Of a stretch of DNA of 36,327 bases, positions 1 to 11,515 are shown one piece after another. Positions within the stretch are counted from its first letter, which is position 1, and each line of letters starts with the position of its first letter. A model generated the notes under the pieces. It saw only the letters and a program-made list of their open reading frames with translations. It did no database searches and had not been told where the DNA came from. Source of the stretch: Apostichopus californicus. Its lineage: Eukaryota > Echinodermata > Holothuroidea > Aspidochirotida > Stichopodidae. Made by a program: the position numbers and the translations under genes. Location: assembly GCA_020650975.1 (NCBI GenBank), contig JAIPMN010020423.1, positions 1,483 through 37,809 of the forward strand, written 5' to 3'.

Positions 1-329
1 CCCTCCCCCCCCCCCCCCCAGCCCCTTCTTGCCATCATCACATGTTCCAATGACAAATTGAATACCTTGAGTGTTTAATATTGATGGCTATAATTTTTTT
101 CCTTTCTTAATATTTAATTCTTTATCATTAATTTTTATACTTTAGTTTGCCATTTTATGAACTGTTGTTCAATTTAAACTGGAATTAACTGAACTGAACT
201 GACTATGGACACAGCTAGAATCAGTCTGTTGCAGTCACCCCCTCTATCACCCCCCCCCTCCCCTCCTCTACCACCACTAGCAACACCTTGTCCATGCCTC
301 CTGCAATGACAACACACAGTTTTGCTTAC
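1..329 (-). other. Intron downstream of exon N (partial)
   Basis: This intronic sequence starts at the GTAAGC donor of exon N and runs off the left edge. It holds C-runs at 1-19 and 249-263 and AT-rich sequence between. No coding signal is visible. Confidence 0.8.
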
Positions 330-653
330 ATTGAATTCTTCAATCTGGACCGTGACCGGACCTATCTGTTTGCGGTACTCTGGGTCATTCCACTCTCTGA
401 CCTTCTCCTGCGCTGCGTCCAACCACGGAACCAGTTCAGCTGCCTCAGATTCAAATGACTTCCACACTTCTAACTCTTTGGTCAGTGAGTTCAAATCTTG
501 TCTGATTCTCATTTGTAGAACCTGCCATTTCTCCATCATGGATTTCTGTTTCATACAGAGTTGAGGAGAGTTGACTTGCCCCAAGAGGTTTTCACTGCGA
601 TCTGAGATTTGCTGTAGAGAAGGCTGACGATCTCCCAGCAGAGTCTTCATGGA
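330..653 (-). CDS. Exon N (last in window): full repeat length, ending inside the next repeat
   Basis: This exon has 108 codons, phase 0 at both ends. The acceptor is TTTCATTTCTATATCCTCAG before TCC ATG AAG; the donor is AAT|GTAAGC. The first Met is internal, since the frame continues from exon M (IHKYQ | SMKTLLGD). It encodes helices B and C (PSLQQISDRSENLLGQV, then SMMEKWQVLQMRIRQDLNSL) and the next helix A (ESEAAELVPWLDAAQEKV), with Trp 105 residues after that of exon M. The gene continues to the left of the window; no stop codon, transmembrane segment or KASH-like end is present here. Confidence 0.92.
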
Positions 654-1182
654 CTGAGGATATAGAAATGAAAGATACCTTCTGAAGACAAATTACTTTC
701 TTTCAAGTTCAACATTTCTCGTAAATATCCTCAAGATTGTGCACATGCTGGTTCGTAATGTACCGTGGTTATACTGTGGCCATTTCCAAGTTGAGAGTGC
801 CATGGCATGCCTATTCTATGCAATGTGCAAACCACCCATAGCCTATATACCTAACCCAATTAATTCTTCACTTCTTGTGCACTTGCACAAACATGGTATG
901 TCTGTATATTGGCATGACCTCACCGAGGTGTTGAGAGACAGGTTAGGTCTCGGGAACAATAATGTCACCAGGCCCTCTTTCTCTATCTTCATTTTTCCTG
1001 AAGTATGTTATCAAAATGAGAACACAATATTTGTCAACCTATACTTTCCTGGTCCCCTCTACACTTTCCTGGGCCCAGGGGCTGTATTCTACCCCTCTCC
1101 TCTACACTTTCCTGGGCCCAGGGCTGTATTCTACCCCTCTCAGTGAGGCTCCAAAGACCCACCAGTGGGCCTAACGTCTCAC
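654..1182 (-). other. Intron M-N
   Basis: A 529-nt intron, GTGAGA...TCCTCAG. It holds the 43-bp duplicated unit near its 5' end (1056-1141). The remainder is unremarkable AT-rich sequence; the plus-strand open frames here have no support. Confidence 0.85.
1056..1141. repeat. 43-bp direct duplication
   Basis: Two near-identical 43-bp units begin at 1056 and 1099 (CCTCTACACTTTCCTGGGCC...). A partial third copy lies upstream (ACTTTCCTGGTCCCCTCT at about 1043-1060). The repeat sits about 40 nt inside the intron from the exon M donor. Confidence 0.85.
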
Positions 1183-1485
1183 CTGGTATTTGTGTATGGC
1201 CTTCTGTACACTTTCCTGTGTTTCATCACTGACGCTGCTTGGTACTTGCATCTCTATGTGTCCCAGCCAGTTCTTTAATTCCTTCATGCTCCGCTCCAGC
1301 AGTTTCCAATCATTGACCAGGCTCTCTAACAAATGACCTTTGACCGTAGCCTTGGTCAGGATGTTCCTGTTTCTCTGGTCAAGATTTTTTCTCTGCTGGT
1401 CGAACAGTTGCTGAGTGAGAGCATCTGCCTTCTGAGCGATGGATTCTATCAGGATGTGGTGGGTATCCAAGTCACTAAAGAACTC
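1183..1485 (-). CDS. Exon M: helices B and C plus helix A of the next spectrin repeat
   Basis: This exon has 101 codons, phase 0 at both ends. The acceptor CATCTTTTCTTCTCATTCAG is strong; the donor is CAG|GTGAGA. It encodes FSDLDTHHILIESIAQKADA (helix B), a long polar helix C (QQRKNLDQRNRNILTKATVK and beyond), then LLERSMKELKNWLGHIEM, helix A of the next repeat with Trp 102 residues after the exon L mark. The loop MQVPSSVSDETQES leads into the next helix B. A 43-bp duplicated sequence lies just beyond the donor. Confidence 0.92.
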
Positions 1486-2116
1486 CTGAATGAGAAGAAA
1501 AGATGGAATTTCAAACAAAGAAATCTGATTTTACAACAAATAATGGAGATCATGTTTTCAGAGGGTTCTTTCAAGGTTGGTTGCAGCCCATTATCATGAT
1601 AAAACCCTAGTACACTTTTAATACAGAAAGTGAATTGACTTTTCACTTCTTACATTAGTTTATTGTTCCTTACTACCTTCGTGGCTGCATTATGTGTTCC
1701 TTATGATCGTCCACTGAATCAGCTAGCTTCCCCAAAAGGTGTAATCAGCTGGTAATTACTAGTAAACATAAACAGTTTCATCTTATGTTTTAAATACGCA
1801 TTTATGTTAGATCTTGGTATCTCTGCTGTGAAAATGCCGTAGGGCTGCTTAGTACTAGGTACTAAATATTTTCACAATAATCTACCAAAAGGAAAAAAAC
1901 TGATATATTTCTAGTGTGAGCAACTTTTGTGACACTTATTCAGCAAAATAGAAGGGAAAAAAAATCTAGTTTGAATCCTTCTACAGTTAAATGACTTTAA
2001 TTTACCAAGTTTGACAAATTTCATGTAATACCCAGAAAATACCAAAAAATGAAAGCATCTGCAGAAGGAAGTAATTAATCTGTTGTCATGAATGGATGTA
2101 AGGGAATGTGGTGTAC
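1486..2116 (-). other. Intron L-M
   Basis: A 631-nt AT-rich intron from GTACAC to TTCTCATTCAG. I see no repeat family or gene in it. Confidence 0.85.
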
Positions 2117-2242
2117 CTTGTGTTTCTTGAGTTGTTCTTCAAGGTTAGCTGCGCTAGTTGCCGATATGTCTGACTGGGTCAGCTTCTGCTCTGCTGTATC
2201 AAGAAAGTCCATGTAATCCTGGAGGATCTTATGGTACTGATC
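2117..2242 (-). CDS. Exon L: helix A of a spectrin repeat with Phe at the Trp position
   Basis: This exon has 42 codons, phase 0 at both ends. The acceptor TTTTCCCCCTCAG is strong; the donor is AAG|GTACAC. The peptide is DQYHKILQDYMDFLDTAEQK (helix A; the usual Trp is Phe), a loop TQSDISATSAAN, then the start of helix B, LEEQLKKHK. The Phe lies 105 residues from the exon J Trp. Helix B continues into exon M (EFFSDLDTHH). Confidence 0.9.
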
Positions 2243-3239
2243 CTGAGGGGGAAAATAATCAACCAAAAAGCAGGACATGAAAATTAATTTTGTGAAGCAA
2301 TACATCATTGAAAACCAACAATATTCATACATGATGTAATCTATATTATCTTTGCATTGTGCAGAAGGATATTCAAAAGATGTTATTACATAAAACTTTG
2401 TAAGCTCCTGTTGATGTTTACATGCAATACAATCAAGAGTGGAATCAAAGAATTACATTTCTAATTTTTTCTCCTTTATTTGACAGCAGTACTATGCTAT
2501 CGACTAAATTGTGTTGCAAACATCATTAAGAAGTAACATCTCAAAGTAACATATAAATCTACATGTTTCAACATCATCAATGAAAATAATTGTATGTAGC
2601 CCTGATTTTTATTGTTTTTTATTTTTTATATAGCGCTTTATACCAGCGATAGGTCTCAAAGCGCTTTACAGACAATATTTTACCCCTTGTCAATGATAAC
2701 CTGTCTCAGAGACAATCCATCCAGGTGGCAGCAGTTATATACTGCGCCCAATGACAAGTTACCTCACAGGTACCCAATTAACCCCTGGGTGAAGAGAGGC
2801 AAGTGAGATAAAGCATCTTGCCCAAGGACACAACGTAATGAACTAGGCAGGAATCGAACCAGCAATCCTTGGATCACAAGTCCGACGCCTTAGCCAATAA
2901 GCCACTATGCTCTCTGATTACCTGATTACACCGTATTACCTAGGATTTTAGCATATTTTTGCAGCATCTTTTTTAAATTATTAATTATAAATAAACATCG
3001 ACAAATTACTTTTGACAACCAAGGAATATTGCAAAAACAGGAAAATTATTGAGATACATTGGAGACAGCTGGGATGCATGGCACCACAGACAGAAACAAC
3101 TAATTAAGACTTTTCAGAACTGAAAAGTGGAAAACTGAATAACAATATCAGATTTTTGCTGGAAAGTAAAAGTAAATTTAAGGAAAGCAGAAAAATATGA
3201 TCCAAAATGTTAGTAAAGTTACCCTAACTTAAATCTTAC
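2243..3239 (-). other. Intron K-L containing a SINE
   Basis: A 997-nt intron from GTAAGA to CCCCCTCAG. Its central third is a tRNA-derived SINE (listed separately); the flanks are AT-rich and featureless. Confidence 0.85.
2608..2920 (-). mobile_element. tRNA-derived SINE
   Basis: Read on the minus strand, the head has an A-box-like TTGGCTAAGGCG (2886-2897) and a perfect B box GGTTCGATTCC (2850-2860), the internal RNA polymerase III promoter of tRNA-class SINEs. The body contains TTGGGCAAGATGCTTTATC and ends with AAAGCGCTTTGAG...TATAAAGCGCTATATAA and an A-rich tail near 2610, a layout known from many invertebrate SINEs. CCTGATT at 2601-2607 and 2921-2927 may be the target-site duplication. 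The tRNA head lacks a recognisable cloverleaf, so it is not a functional tRNA gene. Confidence 0.8.
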
Positions 3240-3434
3240 CTTGACAATCTTTGCTCTGCTAAGCTGATTTCTTCGAAAGTTGAGCAGTCTAATAAGCTCC
3301 TCCCATCCTGTTTGTAAGGCTGTGATCTCATTGGATAATCCAGTGTTGAGTGGGTCTTGCGACAGCAAACTTTCTCCTTGCTCCATCAGTTGGTGAAACA
3401 ATTCTTCCTTCTCCTGGACTTCTTCCTCAATGAT
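3240..3434 (-). CDS. Exon K: helices B and C of a spectrin repeat
   Basis: This exon has 65 codons, phase 0 at both ends. The acceptor is TTCAAATCTTGTTAG before ATC ATT GAG; the donor is AAG|GTAAGA. Helix B is IIEEEVQEKEELFHQLMEQG, followed by the loop ESLLSQDPLNTG, then helix C, with LQTGWEELIRLLNFRRNQLS carrying the conserved Trp. The sequence passes into exon L without a break (AKIVK | DQYHK). The match to the spectrin family pattern is among the best in the window. Confidence 0.92.
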
Positions 3435-4289
3435 CTAACAAGATTTGAACAGATTAAAATTATAAGCTTCAAGACATGTTCTCACCACACTACAAGATAA
3501 ATATGGTTCTAAATACACTTTAAAATAGCTTTTAAAACAAGAGAAAAGCAAATATAAAAAATAACATCCAGAAACCGTGAGGAAGCAATTATAAGCTCCT
3601 TCTGATTGAAACATTAGTTGATCTCACGTCCACTCTTTGCGACAAGATACAATTTATGAAGGTATCTGGCTTGCACAATCACAAAAACACTTTCCCAGTC
3701 GATATCACTCTCTGCGTTTCAAAGACGTGACTGTGAATACACTGCTAATGGCACGTTCTGATATCTCTCACTCACACCACCTGTTACAATATGTTTACAG
3801 CAAAGTATTTACACAGTCTGGAAACTGCCCAAACTTGTAATGATAGTGATAATATAATCATATGGAGGAAAAAAAATGTGAAGAAGAGGGGAGATGAGGA
3901 GGAGATGAGAGGCGAGGAGATACATCTTATTTCTCCATTCTTTCTCTTCATAAATCGAGATAAGGTTGCTACAGAAACTATGTGCTTTATTGCTATTCTC
4001 ATCATCAAGTAAACTCTTCTTGATAGTGACGTAAATACTCAACCTTTCTTCATTTTACAATTTTGTTGATCCCAAAATGTCCACTTGGGGTTTGGTAAAA
4101 TCTCACTCACATGTTTATTTAAGGTTTACAGCACTTTATGTAGCAATGAGAGGGTTAAGGACATTATCAATATTATCTCTCCATCTTTGCTGATTAAAAA
4201 ACAAACAATTCGTGTATTCATGGGCAGAGTGGGGAAAAAAAGGGTGAGAGGGAGAAAAGTGACATGCAAAAAACATTTCTGTTTTATTG

Positions 4290-4562
4290 ATAAGCTATCA
4301 ATCAATCAATCAGACTTTATTTGCATGAAAGAAAGTATCAATTAAGGCCAATCTAACTACGGGCCGCTTATTAGGAAAAATGTTCTGTATGGATTAAATG
4401 ACAAATCCCAATCACCAGGGAGGTCATATTACATAGAGCCAAGCTGATGTATTTCATAGGGTCAAAATACTTTAAGCCCCCTACATACCAGGGTGCCTTG
4501 TGAAATGCTGAATTAAAATTATGAAAAATTGTGCAGAGGGTAAAAGAAATGAAATGCGACAA
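4290..4562 (-). mobile_element. Probable truncated LINE 3' end
   Basis: On the minus strand the sequence ends GCAAATAAAGTCTGATTGAT followed by further TGAT repeats (4296-4325). An AATAAA-type end followed by (TGAT)n is typical of CR1/L2-like LINE 3' ends in invertebrates. The upstream sequence to about 4560 has a short open frame that I cannot match to a reverse transcriptase. The family and the left boundary are uncertain. Confidence 0.4.
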
Positions 4563-4929
4563 CTAAAAGAGAAATGGAACAGCACCTGTGTAATGGTTCA
4601 GTGGATGAAAATGCATGACGAATATAAAACAAGCTTAATTAAACACTTTCATATTATAAAGTTGTTAAAAATTGACACAAACTTCTCCATAGATTCTGAC
4701 AACACAGTTTTAATCTTTAACCAGACAGGAAGAATGGGTTACTTCATCGGCCCTTGAATAGTCGAAATAACTTTCAACTTTCCTATGAATTTCACTAATT
4801 TAGCTATTAAGAGACTGGATGACATTTCAATTGATCAGTGTTAAAGACACAAGGTCGTACTATAAATACATTTAATAATTTTACAAATAATACATTTTAA
4901 ATATGTTGTAATATTTTTAGTCATTAGGA

Positions 4930-5600
4930 TGGAGGTTGGTAGATGACTGCTGTTTTGTCAAAAAAGATTCACCTTTTTGGCAAGCAATCGAGAATTTCAT
5001 GTCGCCAAGATCTGCTTCTTTTTCAGATGTTGCATTTTACTTCAGGCTTATAGCTTTCCCCCTTAGCAACATATACTAATATGCTCAGAGCTTATCAAAT
5101 ACTATGGCATATATATATCATGTATGATTACAGAATTCACTGTGTTTTTCTTTAATAGATATGGATAAATGGGATGATATTTTGAGCAATGTTACAAACA
5201 TCAATCTTACTAAATGTACCTGCAATCATAAAGCTATCACAAAGGGGCATGCCATAGTAATGGTAGAATGGCAGCAAGATGGATCTCTAGAATACAAATG
5301 CAATATGGTCTACTTTAATATGGTAGGATGAAGTGTAGGCCTAATAGCTTGATCTGTGAAACTTTAATGAAACTCTAAATTATCCATTCAAGTCAAATTT
5401 AATGATCTCTCATTACGATACTAGGGAAAATGCTTTTTTTAACAATACAGAGTAAAGGGAAACCATTTCACAATACTTCTGCCTTAAAAAGGAGACTCCA
5501 TGGTGCAAAATAGATCTTACAGCAAACTGACATTACCACCAGAAGTAATACAATGCACATACACAAAAAAAAAGGGGAAAAAAGAAGTAAAAAATCCTTG
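4930..5600. repeat. Diverged duplication, copy 1
   Basis: The block from GACTGCTGTTTTGTC (4945) through ATGATTAC (5124) to AGAAGTAATA (5541) is matched in order by a block about 1.1 kb further right. Shared pieces include CACCTTTTTGGCAAG and AATTTCATGT. Many substitutions and small indels suggest an old duplication. Boundaries are approximate. Confidence 0.6.
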
Positions 5601-6009
5601 TTCCTTTGTTATTTAGCAAACTAAAGATACTTAAGACTTGGTTTCAAGAAAGATGAGACTTCACTTTAGTCTTTACTAAAAGACTTTACAAAAGACTAAA
5701 AGAATAATAGTAGCCAATGCCTTATACAGAAATTAGTAGACACAACGAGATGTGACATCTTGGTGGGTACTGCTATCACTTGAATCTTCAAAATGCCACC
5801 ATCGCAAGTATTACCTTTGATCAATTTAGTATATCTCATAAATGGGCGATAAAAGATCACTATGATGTTCAGCGATGTTTCAAACAGAAATTGTCTCAGG
5901 TATGTACGGTGATCATGGCATATTTTACCAAGCCGAATTTTGAGAAACAGGACTTTATCTATTTTGCACTGTAACCATGCATAGAAGGCAAATTTATTTA
6001 TACTCGGAA

Positions 6010-6700
6010 AACTGCAGGTATAAAAGGTGACTGTTGTTGCATCAAAGAACGTTCCACCTTTTAGGCAAGTAGTGGAGCATTTCATGTTCCAGCCAAAGCT
6101 CGTTTAAAATTATGCTCTTCTCTTCTTTTTCGTACTGTTTTATTGCTTTATACTTCAGTTTTATTTACTTTCCCCACTTGCAACATGCACTTACATATGT
6201 TTACAGCCTACTCATAGAACCATTAAATACTATATTTGGCTTCCATTCATTTATGATTACTAATAAAGTCTTTGGGATTTGATCTACACACAATTTATAC
6301 AATGAAAGCAAATATTGTGATAAAAACCTAGCGCAGGTCACTTGCAAGTTTTTTAGTTTAACTTTGAAAATCAATGACGGAACATTTTCCGATTTTCCAC
6401 TAAGAGTGTATAACCATGTCTAAACAAAACCAGACAAAAACTGTTCCAAAGTCCCTGAGGATAAATAGCACAATGGCTTTGCTACCTGGAATCACTCTGT
6501 CAGGATAAATTTATTAATTACCCCAAACTTTCTGCTGACTAGTGAATGGATAATATTTAATCAAAATAGTCTTAAAATCTAGCCAAACTTCCATAGCATG
6601 TCACGCAAAATGAAACACAATTTGCTGCACATCTAGAAGCAATGACATACAAGCCAACCCAAAAAATAGGGGTAAAAAAAGAAGCAAAACTACAGAAGCA
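6010..6700. repeat. Diverged duplication, copy 2
   Basis: Partner of the block at 4930-5600, in the same orientation: GACTGTTGTTGCATC (6029), CACCTTTTAGGCAAG, CATTTCATGT, ATGATTAC (6253), AGAAGCAATGACATAC (6635). The offsets between matched pieces are about 1,084 to 1,129 bp. Confidence 0.6.
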
Positions 6701-8149
6701 AAGCTGAGAAAAAAAGAGTGACACTAAAAATGGGGCACTAATGACTCGCATCTAAAAGAGGAAGAAAAAAGTTGGTCTAACCTCCAAATTTGTAACCAAG
6801 AGCTAGACACATCAACATGAAAATGGGGAAAAGAAACATCACATTAGATCATGCAATACACACAGATTGGAAATTTATGGATGGTTGCAAAAGAGGAATA
6901 AAGCAGATGCGATTCTTCTCATTCCATCAAAAGTGATTCCATTTTGGCCTACATTAAGGGATGGAGGACTTAAGTTTAACAAATATGGTTATATATTATT
7001 TCAATGTAGTGTTATCGAACTTATCTTCCTGTTTATGACGACCATTGTTTAATGAGAAACTCTAATTTGAGTGAACGTTTCCAGTAGACTAAGTTATGGA
7101 GTTTTATAAGGAGTGTCTAATAGATTCATGTTGTGTAATGATAACAAACCAAATTTAAACCAATGTTCATATGTTGAGTAGTACCATGTCATATCTACTA
7201 TATACCAAATTTTTCATTTAAGTTTATCCAGATTTTGTACTATTCTGGTGAAAATTGCGAAAATATGATCTCAGCCTTCATATCAAGTGAGATATTTATT
7301 TATAACAAAAAAACTGATGTTGCCAATTAAATGGAATTTTAAATCTTTAGTCCTGTTACTGTATTTCTCGAGACAAAATTGTATCAAAGTTCCCTTCTTA
7401 AGTATCATGCTCATTGAAGGATAACATGATTTTGTTTGTATTTTTCTTTGATAGCAAGGTGCTTGGGTACTTGCTGTTTGCAAACTAGATCTGACTATGT
7501 GTTAGCGGGTTTGTTGCCGTTGTTAATTAAATATTCTTCCTACCTGTGAAAAAAGTTTTGGTTTAAAACAAAAAAATGCAAATGAAATAATTAATCAAGC
7601 AAATTGTTAAACGACATTAAGATCACATTATCTACATTTGAAGAAAACAGCCTTATTTCTCTAACTAATTTCAAACGTAACAATAGTCACAAAGCAGCAA
7701 AAGCAGACTCATTTCTTTCCCTTTTGTTTTTATTTATAGTTATACAAAATTAAAACAAGATTATACAAAAAAAAAAGAAGGAAAAAGCACTGCAACCAAC
7801 TATTGATGATGTTCATTACCACTGCATAATCATGACAATTGCTTAATAATTTCCCTGAATTTTGAATACAGAAATGTTTCTACACCATCCAGGGTTCTCA
7901 AATATCGTTGTAATATTTATAATAGGATTAATTATGATCACCTGTCCTTGACACTTTTGATAGATTAAAGAATTGGCATCATTTATCAGCCGTAACGTTA
8001 AAAATCGATAAAATGACAATACTTTCCACTGACCCCACCATCACCCCTATTATTACATTCCTCTTTTGTTATGGTCTTTCCACTTCTATTGTATAATAAA
8101 AAATAACTACAGTTATAGCGTAATAGAGAGCGTAGCAGAATGAAGAAAC

Positions 8150-8223
8150 CTATGGCAGAAATCTTGCATTGAGACCACCTGTATAATGCCTTATATAAAT
8201 AAGTATTATTATTATTATTATCA
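8150..8223 (+). mobile_element. Possible SINE/LINE 3' tail with (ATT)n
   Basis: The sequence AATGCCTTATATAAATAAG followed by (TATTAT)n resembles the 3' end of retroposons that finish with a simple-repeat tail. Only the tail region is recognisable. Confidence 0.35.
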
Positions 8224-8444
8224 TCTCATTTCCGATCCTTATAAATCTGGAAGTTCCCAGCTTTATCACTGATTATATAAACTACCAACCCCTGTCCAGT
8301 TTTTCTTCTCACTTAATTCCCCATTCACTAAGTTACAACTTTGTGATACAAGATACACACTCATGCGCAGAGCACAAAGAATGCTTTTTCATGCTTTCGA
8401 ACATGTTTCTAATATTTCACACATTTCAGCACCATTAAAATTAC

Positions 8445-8552
8445 CTGATTTTGTTGAATTTTTTCCTCTAGTGAAGCATCATGGAGATCGTCTGGTACGG
8501 TGAGCTTCCCCTTAGATTCGTTAATCCATCGCTGGTACTTCCTCATCTCATC
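8445..8552 (-). CDS. Exon J: helix A and A-B loop of a spectrin repeat
   Basis: This short exon has 36 codons, phase 0 at both ends. The acceptor TTTTTAAATCTTTCAG precedes GAT GAG ATG; the donor is CAG|GTAATT. The peptide is DEMRKYQRWINESKGKL, a standard helix A with Trp 105 residues after that of exon H, then TVPDDLHDASLEEKIQQNQ (loop and start of helix B). It is isolated between introns of 2.75 and 5.0 kb. The exact fit of spacing and phase with exons I and K makes it convincing despite its size. Confidence 0.88.
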
Positions 8553-10155
8553 CTGAAAGATTTAAAAAAAAACCAAACAATTACAAATAATAACAAAAAC
8601 AATTTAATAGAGTAATTAAGGATCATTATTAAAGCTATTTAAATATTTATTAATTAATGTCATAAAATTCATTCCAGAAGAATACCTGCCAATGCAAACC
8701 CATAGCTAATTCCTATCATGAGGCTACACTGCGTACAAGACAACTAACTATATATACCTGTTGACATATGATCAAAAATTCATCAAATGGTTGTTAGGCA
8801 AAAAAGTTGAAATACAAATAAATTCATTCGGTTTGGATGTGACACATCATCGCAATGTTGACAAAGCTGTTGATATCTTGACAAAGGAATTTGCTGGCAT
8901 AGAACATCAGTGCCATCTGCCTTCCCAAAATTCAGGTTTTGTGCTTGTACAATATTTATTTTATGTGTAGCAAGGGCTTTGCAAAAAAAAATATATTAAT
9001 TCACATGCAGAATCCATAATATCTGTTTCCTTTTCCATGCTAGCTTCAACGTTAGGAACAAAATACCTTGTTAAATTCTAAACCCTGTCAGTGAGAAGAG
9101 ATGTGACCAGGGGAATGGTGACACATAGATTATACACATTGACCATTATACAGCATTATAAAGTCTTCTGTTGCTTTCTGTTACACCCAAACTCTCACGC
9201 TACACAGTGTAGCCTCATCCTATTAGCTCAACAGCCATTCAACTGGAAGTTTCACGACAATAATCAATACTGTATGAGGAAGGAATATTCATGGGAGCAG
9301 AAAAAATAGCAATGGATGATGATGAAGAAATTAGTTTGGTCGTCTATGAATAAATATAAGCCAAGCCAGAAAAAAATGCAACTCAATCAAATGAACCTAG
9401 CTTACCATCGTGGAAAAATCAGAATAAATGAAACAAACATTTTCATAACACTGAATGAAATTGTAAAATGGCAAATCAATAAACCTTGATAAAATCTGAT
9501 TTATTTTGACTTTCTTATCAGAGCGGTAAATGTAGCACTATATATGTATAAGATGCTCTAGAAAAAAATGGCATTTTTGACACCAAACAAGGCTGTGAAA
9601 TTCAGATACTCATATATTCAAATCCTTATTATTGTTTCAGATTTCAACACCATTATGGCCAGCAGACTATACTAGCTGACATATTACTGTTTGGATGTGT
9701 ACATTTCAGGGTTATCATAGGTATTGATATCAATCTATCCAGCTGATACCTAATCATTAGAAAATAGACCGACACTGACAGGCAACGAATTCCTGCCAAA
9801 GCTTGCAGTTGTTCTGACCAGTCCAAATTTTGGCATTTATCCAAATACAGTACTATAGCCTTGGATGCACACCATTACAAGCCTGCATTATTAAAGATAA
9901 CGTTAATAGCACTTAACAGCAGCCTCCCACACATAGTCCACTCAGCTCTCCACTTATTTAAACAGTACTTGTTTACAAGTTGTTGTCCATGTACACAAGG
10001 ATGGAATCTGAGTACATAATCCTCTCAAAGAAATGAAAGGCAAACATGCATGACCTACAAATGGGCATCACTCTCTAAGAATGCAGGATTCACAAAGACT
10101 GGAAAAATGGCTTGTAGGATATCTTGATCATATATTGTCTACCAAATAATTGCTC

Positions 10156-10475
10156 AAAGGAAACATAATCTAGGGGTATTTTTCATCATTTCTCTTGATA
10201 GCTATATAATACATATCAACTGCCTTAAATGGTACATATTAGAACCAACAATACAATCTTGAATGCATTGTGGTTCGATGACAAAGGAAACATCATCTAG
10301 GTTTTATTTTATCATTTCTCTAGATAGGAATATAATATATGTCAACTGCCTTAAATGGTACACATTAGAACCAACAATACAATCTTAAATGCATTGTGGT
10401 TCGATGATAAAGGAAACATCATCTAGGTTTTTTATTTTTTCATTCTCTTGATAGGAATACTACATATCAAATTTC
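10156..10475. repeat. 127-bp tandem repeat, about 2.5 copies
   Basis: Units start at AAAGGAAACATAATCTAGG (10156), AAAGGAAACATCATCTAGG (10283) and the same again at 10409, giving periods of 127 and 126 bp. The shared interior includes AACTGCCTTAAATGGTACA and GCATTGTGGTTCGATGA. The third unit breaks off after about 65 bp. Divergence between units is low, indicating recent duplication. Confidence 0.9.
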
Positions 10476-10799
10476 TTAGAATGGCATCATATTTGAATAA
10501 AATACTTCTGTTTCTTGGTTCATTGCCAGTGAATGGACATGATTTGTGGAGTTGAATGTGCTGTTTTAGAAATGTTTGTGGTTTTAAGTATGTTTTTGAC
10601 AGATTTGAGGTCCTATGTTCAGTTCTGTAATTTCTTCTGCAAAGTAGAATTTTATTTTAATCCTGCTCAACCTTTTATTCATTAAAACATTCACATTTAC
10701 ATTAAACATAATTTACATTAAACGTACACAAACATTCCCAATAAACCATTCACATTCATTAAAACATTCAAAAAAACTGAACTTACACAATGCAATACT

Positions 10800-10945
10800 T
10801 AGACATACAGTACAGTGCAGTGTAATGTAATGTAATGCAATGCAATGCAACACAATATATTGCAATGCAATTCAATACTGTACAGTACAATACAATGCAG
10901 TACAATACAATGCAGTACAGTCATATACAATGCAATACAAAATTG
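10800..10945. repeat. Degenerate pentanucleotide tract (TACAG/TGCAA)n
   Basis: A 5-bp periodic tract (TACAGTGCAGTGTAATGTAA..., CAATGCAATGCAA...). TACAG is the reverse complement of the CTGTA unit of the long array at 30600-31437, so the two loci carry related arrays in opposite orientation. Confidence 0.75.
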
Positions 10946-11302
10946 AAAATACACATTACAATAAACCACTATTACTAAATTCTAAATCCATTCAATTTTT
11001 TTCTACAAAAAGTATATGAGCATATGGAGTAATTGTTTCTTAAACTTGTGCAGAATATGCAAGATTAAATCCATACACTTTATTATAACCCATTTACCAT
11101 CCAAGCATCCATATGATTCACAAGTATGTACAGCTTGTACTTATTTTTGCAAATTTCACAAAATGTGCTCTTGCTTTGGAAAAACATCCACATAGGCTTC
11201 TATTTTATACAGATGTCTAGCTGGTATCATTGAGATGAAACAAGACATAATTGAAAATACAAAAACAAAAGGACTAAAAACTACTAAAACTAATAATTTT
11301 AC

Positions 11303-11515
11303 CTGAAAATCTCTGTGCTTTCTATTGCTTTCGCTCAACATCTGTTCCCTCTTCTTATACTCGTTTTCCAGGGTTGCTAGACGATGCCCGATATCCGACA
11401 GGGCTTGTTTGATCAATTCACTGTTCTGGGCTCCCGTCTCTGTGAGCAAAAGCTGACAGGCATCCGTTGTCTGTTCTAGTTGCTCCTGGAGATTTTTCAA
11501 GTCATCTTGCAAATT
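11303..11515 (-). CDS. Exon I: helices B and C of a spectrin repeat
   Basis: This exon has 71 codons, phase 0 at both ends. The acceptor TTTTTTGTTTTTCATCAG is strong; the donor is CAG|GTAAAA. Helix B is NLQDDLKNLQEQLEQTTDAC, followed by LLLTETGAQNS (B-C loop), then helix C, LIKQALSDIGHRLATLENEY, ending KKREQMLSESNRKHRDFQ. The usual helix-C Trp is replaced by Ile/Gly, and the Arg/Leu spacing after it is kept. The helix runs unbroken into helix A of exon J, as expected for adjacent repeats. Confidence 0.9.

Larger units (their letters stand above)
3435..8444 (-). other. Intron J-K (5.0 kb)
   Basis: This AT-rich intron holds a purine-rich tract (3862-3922), a LINE-tail-like remnant, a diverged intronic duplication and an (ATT)n run. 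I found no additional exon with acceptable splice sites; exons J and K already join in register. Confidence 0.8.
8553..11302 (-). other. Intron I-J (2.75 kb)
   Basis: This intron holds a 127-bp tandem repeat (10156-10475) and a degenerate pentanucleotide tract (10800-10945). The rest is AT-rich with no gene signal. Confidence 0.8.

Noticed and set aside
2845-2915. Possible tRNA gene
   Set aside because: The A and B boxes are present, but there is no proper acceptor or anticodon stem, and the sequence continues into a SINE body and tail.
5696-6085. 129-codon minus-strand open frame
   Set aside because: It overlaps the diverged duplication, has no domain, does not fit the rod in phase or pattern, and exons J and K already join without it.
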